Of a stretch of 64,000 nt of DNA, positions 33,392 through 44,192 are shown in pieces. The position numbers and the translations under genes are program-made. Where the stretch lies: positions 50,980,663-51,044,662 of the forward strand of contig CM053270.1 in the NCBI GenBank assembly GCA_028583415.1, in the 5' to 3' direction. The DNA is from Protea cynaroides. Its lineage: Eukaryota; Streptophyta; Magnoliopsida; Proteales; Proteaceae. The notes below the pieces were generated by a model. That model was not told where the DNA came from. It saw nothing but the letters and a program-made list of their open reading frames with translations, and did not search any database. Positions within the stretch are counted from its first letter, which is position 1. Every line of letters begins with the position of its first letter.

Positions 33392-35552
33392 ATGGCGAAC
33401 CTGGCGATTATAAATCAAGCTGCTGCAATCCCTGCTTCCTATCATAACACAGCGCCACCAAAAGGTCCAAGATATTCTGCCTCTCTGCTTTCCTCTCCAT
33501 TTGCAAGGGCAAACTGCAAACCAATCCCAAGGCTCTCGTTTGGGACAAGAGCAGAAACAATGACCACCGAGAAAATGGGAATAAAAATCGAACGGAACCC
33601 TCCTGAATCCAAGCTCACCGAACTCGGAGTCAGACAGTGGCCCAAGTACGTACGTTTTCACATTTATGTTTCTCTCTCTCTCCGGCCCGTAATTTCTTGG
33701 GTTTTGCGATTTCCCGATTCCTTGTTTTGGCAGAGATTTTAAGTGATTGTAAACCTATGGTGAGGAAATCTTTCATTTGGTTTTGTATTTTTGTGCTTCC
33801 TTTGCTTTGTCTATCTGGGTTTCTAATATGCATAATTGAAGAAACTTTATGTAGGTTTCTTCTTCTTCTTCTTCTTCTTCTTCTTTTCCTCCTTTGCTTT
33901 TCATTTGAACGGCTGAACCCTCTGTTAGCAATTCTTATTTCGATGCTCAGATAAGTTATTGGAATTCGTCCTTATTGTTGAGTATGAAATACTAGTTGGC
34001 AAAAGTAATTTTATTGTCACTTGTGTTTATAATTTTATGACACTGTTAAATCAAGAAATCCTCTTGAGGCTTAATTAGATCTGCAAAGCAAATTTCAGAG
34101 AAAGACGTTCTGTTTTAACTATTGAATAATTATTTGCTTTATTTATTTATTTATTTTTTTATCAGTTTCTTTCTTCAAATTAATTTCAGTAAAAATAAGA
34201 ATCTAAAAAGGTTAGATGTAAATCATGGCACATATGAGGAAACCAACCTCAGTGGATCTCATGTCTAGAATTTTTGTGAAGTTCATTTGAACCTTAGGAG
34301 CCAAACACAATGCAAGCTGTCTGTTGAGCCTTGGGACCTTATAATAAGGCAGCCCATCCCAATAATGAAAATTATGAAATAGAAAAAATGGTTAGGTTGA
34401 TTTTTACATTTAGTTTTCTGAAATTGGTAGACTGAATAATGGCTGCTGCTTGCGTTCTTCTTTTCAACAATATTTCTATAGCAAGGGTTAAAAAAAAAGG
34501 ATAGATGTAGACTTCCAAGAATATTCTAGATTTCCACATTTAGTTTTGGTTTTTTCTTCTTGGAACAAGAACAACAACTTTTCCCTTTTGCACTGTTAGA
34601 TTTGCTCCAGTCCCTAAATGAAATACCAAAACTGCCCCCTATATATATATATATATTGAGGTTTTCCTGATGACTAAATGAGTGTATTAGAGGGAATCAG
34701 TTACAGCTACATCTCATAGCAACCCTTGTTAACTTTACATGGGAATTTCCTTTTGGGATTAGTATTTCATGTGCAAACAAGTATTGACCCTATATTTGAT
34801 CCGTATGCATGGGAAAAAGCAATGAGACTGTATGGATGTACAAATCTCTACTATGCTGCTTATCTTTAGTGTTGAAAGTTATAGTGGATACTTAGTACTT
34901 ATTTTTTCTGCACAGAAATTGTTTCATATCCATTTTATTGCTAGGATCTTGAATTATTGGCTATAGACGGCGTTAGTGGAGATTACTACGTGATCTTTGA
35001 ATCATCATTTTGCCCCTTCTTCCTTTGTTCGTATGGTTTTTATGTCCAGAGCCCTGATACTGTGGTTTTTAGGTGTCAAGCCGTTCAAAGTATCTGTTAT
35101 GCACAAAGTAGTTGTGCAATCAATATTCTTATTAACATTTTCACTTGTGTTTGTGATTCTGATTTTATGAATAATGTTTGAGTCTTCATTGTGTGTCAGT
35201 TGGTGGCTGTCACATAAATTTAAAAAAAAAGAAGTTTTGTTACACAGATATGTGTATATTCACTTAACTGTCTGATAGGTTCTGTAGTTTTTCTTTCCCC
35301 AACCATCTCTTCATCAACTCAGTGGATATTGTTTTCTGGATGATTAGGTGGGGATGCCCTCCAAGTAAATTCCCATGGACATACGATGCCAAAGAGACAT
35401 GTTATCTTTTGAAGGGTAAGGTGAAAGTCTACCCTGATAAACACCAGGATTTTGTGGAGTTTGGGGCTGGTGATTTGGTTGAGTTTCCAAAAGGAATGAA
35501 GTGCACTTGGGATGTCTCTGAAGCTGTGGATAAGCACTACAACTTCGAATAG
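33392..35552 (+). CDS. Cupin-domain protein, probable plastid form (two exons)
   Basis: Exon 1 33392-33645, intron 33646-35347 (GTACGT..ATTAG, phase 2), exon 2 35348-35552: 459 nt, 152 aa plus stop. The ATG at 33392 (AATGGCG) is chosen; the open frame upstream to 33335 has no ATG. Residues 1 to about 55 are Ser/Ala/Pro/Arg-rich with almost no acids, like a plastid transit peptide. From MGIKIERNPPES onward it matches a small plant cupin (DUF861/Cupin_3) family, similar as I recall to Arabidopsis AT4G10300. The domain spans WGCPPSKFPWTYDAKETCYL, GKVKVYP, FGAGDLVEFPKGM and ends VDKHYNFE. The Glu of cupin motif 1 is present; the motif's histidines are not. Enzyme activity is unknown. Both exons are unbroken, and it is the only gene here that looks functional. 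Confidence 0.93.
33646..35347 (+). other. Intron of the cupin gene
   Basis: 1,702 bp with GT/AG ends. The AAG lysine codon is split AA/G and rejoins exactly. It contains a CTT/TTC microsatellite (about 33857-33892) and a short TA run (about 34640). Several short open frames inside it have no recognisable similarity. No inserted element was recognised. Confidence 0.88.
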
Positions 35553-36866
35553 TAATAAGCTGTCTAAGATCTGTTTAGCTTTCTGATACTTGTAACTAGG
35601 ACCTGCTATCTGCAGCTGGATAAGCACTCATGATGTGGCAGACAAGTTTGTAATGTTAAGAGTCAGTTACTACTACATGACTTCCGATGAAAATATGGTT
35701 CTGCTTTTCAGACTTTTTGGAGCAAGTGAATGTGCTGGGTATTCTACTTTCACCCGAGCAAAATCCTTCGCTAACTATGCCTGCATTTTATGTTGGATTT
35801 TCTCCCATGGCCCACCTTGTCCTAGTCTCATGACCATTTGCCTCTATTCTCTGTTATAAGACACAATAGGGTAGTAATCAGTAGCGCAGTGGCTGCTCTT
35901 TCTGAGTGTTTTGCATGGACTTTTTGATGTATTTCTTGTTCAGGAAAATTGAACAAATTTATCCAATGTTCATGGCAGGAGCATGCAAATCCAAGCTCTG
36001 TTTTGTGGTTCATGATTTTGCCATGGTTGTTTAACAAAGATATCTAACTAGTGATATGTACATCAATTTTCCGGTAATCCTGCATCAGGGCTTTAATGGT
36101 GCTTCTCATTAGTTTAGGTATTTAAAAACTGTCAGTTCCAGAGTTGTTGTGTCCTTGTGTAGAGCTGCATTTGTGCTGCATTGCACTTGGATGCTTTGTG
36201 CTAATTGGGTCTAGATTGATGTTTTTTCCCCTCTTTGTTGCCAGCACCATGGTGTCGTCATATGAGGTTGTCGTGGTTTGTAAGATTTTGGTAGCTGATT
36301 GAAATCACTTAATCTGTAATGTGTTTCCAAGGATTCCTCTGCTGAATTCTGAGTGAGTGATAATTCATTTGGTCAAGTTGGTAGACTAGTTGACATTTTC
36401 TTGTACTGTTTACCAAGAACATTTTTGGGCTCTGTCAGGATCTATCTCTAGAAAATAGACCATTCAGATTCTGTTAGTCCAGGGCTTGATTACTTATTTG
36501 CCACACACAACAAACCTTTTGAATTTCCGGTAGAAAGAGACTTATTGAAGAAAAAAATGCCCGAAACCCACTTTTGTCCTAAAATTTACACTGAATACTT
36601 CATCCTTTCTCACTCTATTATTTTATTTTTCTTCTTGGCACATCAAGGTGCATATCAAGGAAACCTAAGGAAGGCTTCTACAGCTAAAATTTTGGATTTC
36701 AACCTGACGGAAATGTTAAGAAACCTGAGTTTTTAAGCTTAGCACATAACAAATCCATCAACCCAGACAATGAATAAAAGAGGAAGATACATATAATTAC
36801 ATGAACAAGTTGGTCCTCGACCTCAATCTATCATTTGCAAATGATTGAAGTTGAAAATGAAAGAGG
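35553..36866 (+). other. 3' flank of the cupin gene
   Basis: Presumably contains the 3' untranslated region directly after the TAG at 35552. I cannot place the polyadenylation site. Short frames (35635-35859, 36545-36736) have no recognisable domain. No other feature seen. Confidence 0.5.
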
Positions 36867-36875
36867 GGAAACAAT

Positions 36876-37117
36876 GGATGCACATCGTCTCCTCCTAGTG
36901 ATTCTGGGAGGATGCGGTAACCTATCTCGGATGGCTGCCACGTGGCTCTCGGTTGAATTCGAGACCCACGTCTGAGCCGACAACCCTTGTCAGCTCGGCT
37001 GTCAGCTGGGTGTCGGCTCGGACGTGGGTCTTGGATTTACTGAGAGCCACGTGGCGGCCATCCAAGACAGGTTGCCACTGTCCTCCCAGAACCACTGGGA
37101 GGACAGGATGCGGATCC
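36876..37117. mobile_element. 242-bp foldback MITE, Mutator type
   Basis: Bounded by a 9-bp duplication GGAAACAAT (36867-36875 and 37118-37126). The ends read GGATGCACATC and, reversed, GGATCCGCATC. The whole element is a near-complete inverted repeat: GATTCTGGGAGGA, GGATGGCTGCCACGTGGCTC and GACCCACGTCTGAGCCGACA on the left face near-identical copies on the right around a loop at about 36985-37005. A 9-bp duplication and G-starting long TIRs fit MULE-derived MITEs. It contains CACGTGG (G-box-like) in both arms. Confidence 0.9.
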
Positions 37118-37484
37118 GGAAACAATGAGAAATTTTACAATTTTCAACTTCCAGAAAACCTAACAAAATTGGCTGGTTGTGTATCCAAAATCACAATTTA
37201 ATGATTCTTGTATTTTTAGCAATGAAGTTTCTTGATAACCCAGGGAAATCAGACAGGTTACTACAAGGAAATCTAGCCCAAGGACGCCCTTCAAGAATAT
37301 TTCAAATTTCAATTTTGCGTTACTTGATAACCTCAGCTTCCCTTTTGAAATCCAAATGAAGGATATTTACACGTTTCAACCCACTCTTCCCTCTATCCCA
37401 ATCAAGAAAAATTAGTCTAAAAAGCAGACTACGGGTTGGATTCAGATATAGGTTTAGTTAAACACAAGAATTATTGGTCAAATA

Positions 37485-39916
37485 TGTCACACTCCAAAAC
37501 CTTGGCGTTTTGGTATGACTATGGTTTTTTCACTGTGCAAGTATTTCCATATCAAGATTCATTCATAGTTCATAACATAACAACTTTTATGTTAATCATA
37601 GCATAGATCACGGGAAATTCAGAGCACAAATCAATTAATAGCGGAATTAAATACTAAGAACCATCAAACCAAGTCTAATTGTATTATATTTAATAAATGT
37701 TTATCTACCTTCAAACCAAGACATAACTAACATAATACCAAGTACTGAGTAATTAAATAAAAATTCATAGGTCAAACAACACCCGAAATAAACAAATAAA
37801 CAAAATTGTATTTTGTCCTAAGTAAAACTACTAATATAATCTTCTCTCTCAGACAGAGAAGTCTTCTACTCTTCTGAAACATTATTTTTTAACCATAAAG
37901 ATAATCATCACATTCACATGAAGAATCATGTAAATCATCTTCAAGTTCTTCATCACAATTATCATTTTCAGTTAAGTAATCTGCACAAGAATCTAGAAAA
38001 AAAAATGTACGTACTAAGGGTGAGCAAAACCACACTCTCAGTGAGAAATTAGCACACTTAAGCACACAATGCATGATATATTATTAAGGTCCAAATGGTC
38101 TGTGAATAAGCATGCGCAAGTAGCATCGCACCTAAATACTGATGAAGAATACTCAAGCACAGGTGAAGCGAATGCAACGCACTTGGCTCCTCACCTCATG
38201 TGATACATTACCCAAATAATGAAGATACAACTCAAAAACACACCATCCTGGCATCATACCAGCATTCCCCCATCATAGGTTTCCTCCTAGCATCTTATTC
38301 CATCCCTCAACCACTTCATTGGGTACATACCGCCCAATCCTTGATGGTTAAGCACATAGAACAGACTCATCCCTAGCTCTCACCTGATACACTAGAGGCT
38401 AACTCCCAACCCTGTCCATTTTTTTGCTCCAACTGCGAAAGGGGCGTACCTAAAGTTGGTCCACAATAAGCCTATGCCAATACTTAAACCCCTATTGGCA
38501 AGGGTTGCCTATCACGGGATATTGAAACCTAAACCAAAAAATATTACTAATGCAGATACCTGTATCTTAGTTTAATGGACAAAGATAAACCGTTTCATAC
38601 TAGCTATCCGGATCCACTAGGACACAAGCGAATAGAAAACAATCATGTTATCAAACATCCACATGTTATCAAACATTTCATAATCAACCAATCCAATATA
38701 GAATTGTAATGTGCAAATGCATGAACAGATATCACAGTTATTGGATGACATGTTATCACACAGTAATGCAAACAAGTAGTAAACACATACGCACAGAAAC
38801 AAGAAAATAAAACATGTACTAATCTCTCACCTGAATCTGGTGAGTTAAGCTTTCACTCTGTTGCAGACAGAGTCATTTTTCTTATTTCTTATTTTCTTAC
38901 GTCGGTTTACCTATTACAATTAAAGTATGAATGTTACTTATGATTGTTAATTCTTGCTTCTATTAGGTCTAGGGTATCCTCATTAGTCTCAGAAACATGT
39001 CTTAGGGTCACTTGGTTAAATCTTAAAGTCCATGGTTGAAAATACAACCAAAATAAGCTTGTTGTAATGAGATGGTCGATGGAGGTGGTCGATCAGCTTT
39101 GGTGGTCGATCATCTCAGTTTTATCAACCGCCTAGGTAATTTTAGCCTAGATGAGTTCCAGAGGCTTGCACCTCTGTAGAATAACTTCTAGAGATGTTTT
39201 ATGATGGGTTTAAGTCATTGGTTAGGATAGAATCATATTCCCATAGGTTATATGCATGTATAATTTATGATCGAAATTATCGTTTTTGCAACCACACATA
39301 CCTATACAGTTGGGAACATATTCTACTCAATCCAATCCTTCCAACATGTTTATTATGTCATTCTTGAGGTGTAGGATAATTAACATAGTCCAAATAGTCA
39401 ATTAGGATGAAAATTGCCAAGAATACAACTCATTGTAAGCCATGCGGTCGATCACAGTAGATGTTGTTGATCAACTCACTTTAGTCAACCACCTTGGTCG
39501 ACCGTCTCGTACTAAAGAGCTTGAACTGATTCAATTTCAATCTTTTCTCCCAAGCACCCAAGGCTTCACTAGAGAGTTTTTAGGTATTAGGACAATATTA
39601 ATGAACATATTCCAATCATATTTAAATGTTAAACATCACCATAAGTTCTTGTTTTAATGCTTGTATCAGTTTGTTCATTATCAACATTATGAAAGAGTTC
39701 TACCTATTATCCATTAGTGGCTTCTTCTGGAATCTTGTTCCATCGTGATCAGAGGTTGGGTTTACCTCATAAGATCATCAAGGGTTCAATCTAAATCAAG
39801 TAAGAATAGTTTTTAGGCTTACCTCAATGCTTATACACAAGCTATTGTAGAGAGAAGCTTGAGGGATGACCTTTAATGGTTATTCTTCCTCTTCTTCTTC
39901 CTTCAACTTGCTCTAA

Positions 39917-39960
<44 letters not shown>

Positions 39961-40473
39961 ACGTGTCAGAGGTTTTGATGTTCTTAATTAGGGTTCTTAA
40001 AGAGTTTTTATTAAGGGGTCTATACAAGAGTTAGGGTTGCACTACAATTCTTCTCTTAAGAGTCCTAGTCCTAATATGAGTGTAATGGAGGAGGTTTGGA
40101 GGTTGTCAATTGGTACTCCAATACATTCAAAAGTAGGTCCCATATGTTTTGAGACGATCATGAGTGGTTAAGAACCATTAGAACCAAGCCCAACTAAATT
40201 AGACTCGGATTGGCCCAATTCTGGGTTCATGCAGTCGATCGAACAGGGGCGGTTGATCAACTCAATTTGGTCGACCACCTTGGTCAACCGCCTACTCTAA
40301 ATTGACTCAGAATGGCCAGGTCTTGATTGGTTTGACTGATTCTTCCCACACAGAGCTTCTACACTAATAGTAAGAATGTTTTAACTCTTACCTAGAGTTC
40401 TATACACTCTATAGATGATACAGATGCTAGGCTAGTGTCGGTAGGAGAACCTATTGTGTGAGAAAAAAATTCA
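37485..40473 (+). repeat. Possible solo LTR (about 3 kb), related to the LTR family at 45272
   Basis: Starts TGTCACACTCC, like the solo LTRs at 45272 and 60726. It shares internal phrases such as CCCCTATTGGCAAGGGTT (about 38488; compare 45987 and 61421). The sequence AAATA precedes it (37480-37484) and follows possible ends ..TTCA at 40473 or ..TTCACA at 40506, so the right edge is uncertain. GGTCGATCA/GGTCGACCA motifs recur at 39070-39130, 39448-39510 and 40232-40300. A CT microsatellite lies at 39919-39957. No coding domain seen. Confidence 0.5.
39919..39957 (+). repeat. (CT)n microsatellite
   Basis: About 19 CT units inside the putative LTR. Confidence 0.92.
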
Positions 40474-40511
40474 AAATAGCCCATATTTTTTTGTGCAAGT
40501 TTCACAAAATA

Positions 40512-41632
40512 AATCCTCATTAATTAGATCACTTGAGGCATGCATCAACATTAGAACCATAACTCCCAAAACCTGTACAATTAACTTTGTAAATCAGATG
40601 AGTCCTTTCAACATATAGGGAAATAAAAAATAAAAAATAAAAAGCGACAAAACTGAAAACAAAAATAATATGTAATAAAAAAAGATGAGTGGGATCGAAG
40701 TTCAAAGGAGACAGTTAAGATAACATATTGTTGTTGCACGAACTTGATCATCTTTGGTCCGATGAGATTGGCTCACAAGAAAGCAGAGAGACAAGGTGAT
40801 GGTCGAGTTGGATATCCCTTAGATCACTCTGATGCCTAAGTCAGTCTGTGAGGCAAACAATATGGAATAGACACTAAATGTGGCTGCTCTTTTTAATAGG
40901 TGGGGACTGGCAGTCGACTTTACAAAGTGACAGAGTAAGGGTTCAGAGTAAAGAATTGGATCCGTTTACCTTCGTTGGTCACTATACTTATGGGCATGGC
41001 ATGGTCGATTGATTTATGGCAAGAATCACCATTTATTGTAAGGGGTCGGCTTGGAAGGCATGACCATTGCCTTGTACGAGAGGCTAGTTGGGCTTCTTTG
41101 TATGTCCGCTGATCCCGACTGTCAAATCTTAGATTTCTATATCATCTTTTCGATCTTGCCAGTCAAATCTTCAATATATATGGATTTTCCTTATCAAGGT
41201 CAGGCTCTTCGTTATGGAGGAGCTTCCATGGATAAGTTTTCCTTGTATATCATCATCTGACGAGGATGATCATGCTCGTTCTTATCTTGACAACTCGGAT
41301 AAACTGTCAATTCGGCATAGATCACGGTATCTTAATGATTCTACGTGATCCTTCTTTTTGTGTCTCTGCCCTCGGCAAACTTAGGCTGACCTGTAATGTG
41401 GATTTTCTTCAAGTATTCATTGGACACATGTTATACTGCTATTGGTGGAGATAGAACCTCCATAACACATACCAAATCATATTCATAAGTATGTAAATAC
41501 AATGTAAATACTTAATTACATTTGAAAGTATACCTGAATGTTATCGCTCCCACCTTAGGGCATTCGCTACTTGGCCATAAAAATGTTATACTTGAGACAA
41601 TCAACAGTGTAGTTGCATACATGGTCTTGGAA
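40512..41632. other. Unidentified stretch
   Basis: About 1.1 kb without recognisable genes. Frames at 41051-41260, 41266-41454 and 41522-41797 are short and unlike any family I know. The sequence is mildly GC-rich and may be an old LTR, but no terminal repeat or duplication was found. Confidence 0.35.
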
Positions 41633-41641
41633 ATTATTATT

Positions 41642-42907
41642 GGGAAAAATACCGTTTCCTCCCCTATGGTTTGCCTGAAGTACAAATGCTCCCAAACATT
41701 TCAAAGACGTACGAATACCTCCCCTACAACAACTATAATCCACCCCTCTAGGTATATTATGTTAGATGCTGATAGTTCATGGTCAATATTTTTATAATGA
41801 TCAAACTAACCCCATTCAAGGGTGAGTCTACACATGTCCACTGGACTCAAACTAAGTCATCGGATTTAGTTAGTCTTAAGGCTTTTAGATATAGAGATAG
41901 AAAAAGAAGATGTGGGTGAGACAAGGGTTAGGAATAAAGAGAAGAAGAAAAAGAAAAAAAAAAGAAGAGAAATGTCATTGGAATTGGATGAGGCATTTCT
42001 AAATTTAGCAGAGACGAGAGATCTATGCTCCTCCGAATCTGCTTCATCTGTTTTATCACCTTTTCCCCATTTTTAGGGTTAAGATTAGTTAAGATTACAT
42101 TATATTATTCATAAAAAAAAAAGGATTACATTATATTACAAGCTAAGTTCCAAATACCTTTAGAGCACTGCATTCAAACTCCATTTATTTCTCTGACTAA
42201 CCGATCCAAATTATTGGATGATGACTCATCATCCTTCACCTCCTCCAAAACAGCCTTCTGCAATTCCATGGCTCTCACCTATCTCTTCGACCTTTTTCCT
42301 CTCACTGATCCAGCCATGGCCTTAGCTAAGATATTCGAGTTCGGCAGTATCACCACACCCTCACAAACCTTCTCTCCCACCCCCACCTCTTCCAGAAGCC
42401 TCGCATCCGTGAACTGATCGACTGTCATCGGCCACACCAACAGAGGAATCCCCGCAGCGATCTCTTCCAGCACCGAGTTCCACCCACAATGAGTCAAAAA
42501 CGATCCCAAGGCTCTGTGTCTCAGTATCAACACTTGTGGGGCCCACCCACGAATCACAAGTCCTCTCCCTACCACCTGATTCTCAAACCCATCTGTTTCC
42601 ATGTTGTTCTTCCTAGCCAGGTGTCCAATCGTGTCTTCCTTGACACACCAAATGATGTAAATGGAGGCGCCGCTGATCAACGGCATTGTCTCCATCGAAC
42701 GAAACTAATTTTAAGTGGAACTAGAGAGTCATATTAGTCTTTTAACAATAGAGTCAATTTTTAGGTTACAAAATGTTTATGGGTAGAATTGTCTATAGAA
42801 AGATTAAGTTTAACACCATTAAAAAATTGGGACAGTTGTACTTCTTTGAAACATTTGGGGTGTTTGTCCTTTGCGCAAACCACCTGGGAGGAAACAGTAT
42901 TTTTCCC
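41642..42907. mobile_element. Pack-MULE carrying a UDP-glycosyltransferase fragment
   Basis: 1,266 bp flanked by a 9-bp duplication ATTATTATT (41633-41641 and 42908-42916). TIRs of about 70 bp: left GGGAAAAATACCGTTTCCTC at 41642; right, reversed from 42907, GGGAAAAATACTGTTTCCTC. Both continue TGGTTTGC, GTACAAATGC or GACAAACACC, and TTTCAAAGA. Nine-base duplications and long TIRs starting GGGAAAA are MULE features. No transposase is present. The interior instead holds the 3' part of a host-type UGT gene on the minus strand (42174-42695). The duplicated sequence is itself low-complexity, a small caveat. Confidence 0.88.
42174..42695 (-). pseudogene. Captured UDP-glycosyltransferase C-terminal fragment (UGT89-like)
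   Basis: Minus-strand frame from 42695 to 42279, then in the same frame past a TAG (42276-42278) to a TGA at 42174-42176. It reads IIWCVKEDTIGHLA, GRGLVIRGWAPQVL, then the sugar-donor (PSPG) signature containing GSFLTHCGWNSVLEEIAAGI and VDQFTDARLLEE. The C-terminal helix region follows (AMELQKAVLEEV ... NLDRLVREINGV). The VCEG..PNS part recalls plant UGT89 enzymes, which glucosylate small molecules such as phenolics. The acceptor-binding N-terminal half (about 300 residues) is missing, so it cannot be an active enzyme. The PSPG box is intact and the fragment keeps an apparent natural stop. Confidence 0.87.
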
Positions 42908-42916
42908 ATTATTATT

Positions 42917-43440
42917 TGTGGAAGCAACAAACAATTCATTTTTTCGGTCTATGGACTACTAAGATTCATGGGGAAGCTTAAAAGCCAAGAGCCATATCAA
43001 ACCAGAAGTTGAAGATGATCCATTTAAGTATATCCTTTCAATGAATAAGAAAGGCCTCTCAATGAATAAGAAAGGCCTTTGTCATACAAGCTACTACAAT
43101 CTCTAATCATCTCTCTTGTCAACTTGGCATCAGAGCCAAAACTTTGGGTATTTTTATATTTTTTATACTTCACTGCCCAATGGTTCGGCCCTTACACGAT
43201 TGAGGCTTCAGCTTCCTTCACTCAGCCAGCCCCATGGTCGATTGACCATCCCAGCAAGCAAGTTCCCACACCATTACTACCGCCTCCCACCAACGGACAC
43301 TACCATCCACCACCGCCAACTCCACCGTCCGCCACTGCTGCCTGGCTCCCTACCGCCTACATGGGCACCCTCTAGCCCCACTTAGCCAGCCTCATGTGCG
43401 TCATGCTACCTTGGGTGATGTGCACGTAACTTTTTGTTGC
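42917..43440 (+). mobile_element. Copia LTR-end and leader fragment
   Basis: TTGGCATCAGAGCC at 43124-43137 resembles the primer-binding site TTGGTATCAGAGCC used by Copia elements. It is preceded by TCTCTTGTCA, as an LTR end would be. After it comes a Pro/Ser/Thr-rich stretch (43190-43375) resembling nothing specific. A 21-bp unit (CAATGAATAAGAAAGGCCTYT) is repeated twice at about 43039-43079. No gag or pol domains; a solitary remnant. Confidence 0.4.
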
Positions 43441-43478
43441 TTTTTTTTTTTTGGTCACTCACAAGCACAGAAAAAGAT

Positions 43479-43640
43479 CATGTGTATTGAGGCACCTGTG
43501 TAGTGAGGATCCTATCCACTCAAAGTGGATCAACACGTATCTCGATCCACTCAAAGTGCATCGCGATACATGCAGATCCACTTTGAGTGGGTGGGATCCT
43601 CACTACACGGGTGGCGTGCCCAACACCCTCTTTTCTTTGT
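43479..43640. repeat. Foldback/MITE-like inverted repeat
   Basis: Two arms of about 42 bp, GTGTAGTGAGGATCC..CCACTCAAAGTGGATC at about 43497-43531 and its inverse at 43576-43616, around a spacer that itself holds another GATCCACTCAAAGTG. Strong hairpin potential. No target duplication found. Confidence 0.7.
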
Positions 43641-43885
43641 GTTGAGTCTATTGACCTACCAGCCCCATGATGGAGAGTAACATTACACCTCCAGGGGGAG
43701 TTGAGAATAGGGTGGCAAATCGTCTTGGGACTTCAAGGAAATAATTGTCTCCGTACAGGGATAGGGTTTCAAATGGCAACGAACAATAATATGGAATACC
43801 GAAGAGTTGTGGAAATTCTAAAATTATAACTCAAAACAAACAAATCAAGAGTGGGATGAAGATTGATCGTTTTTTTGACCATGCT

Positions 43886-43914
43886 ATAAAAAATAAAATA
43901 AAATAAAATAAAAA
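43886..43914 (+). repeat. (AAAAT)n microsatellite
   Basis: About five AAAAT units. The surrounding 43640-44190 otherwise shows nothing recognisable. Confidence 0.85.
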
Positions 43915-44192
43915 TTGTGCAATCATGATAGAAATAGGATCTCTAAGCAATCATTCGTTTGCCTGAAATTCCATTGCATGGAAATAAATACTGGACTGAT
44001 TACATGCTCATTGACTCCTTCCGATGGTGATTGCAAACGGCTACAGAAACTACTGCACCGAAACTTGCCAATTGTTTTATTGGCTTATGGTAGTCGACTG
44101 TAGCATCACGAAAAATATCTCAAATATCCTCGACAACCAACAATCTACGATCGGTGATCAATAGTGGAAACTTAAAGAATAATAAAAAAAAT

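Noticed and set aside
42279..42695. Functional UDP-glycosyltransferase gene
   Set aside because: Only the C-terminal part is present, with an in-frame TAG, inside MULE ends.
43124..43137. Start of a complete Copia element
   Set aside because: A primer-site-like motif is present, but no gag, pol or second LTR follows before unrelated repeats begin.
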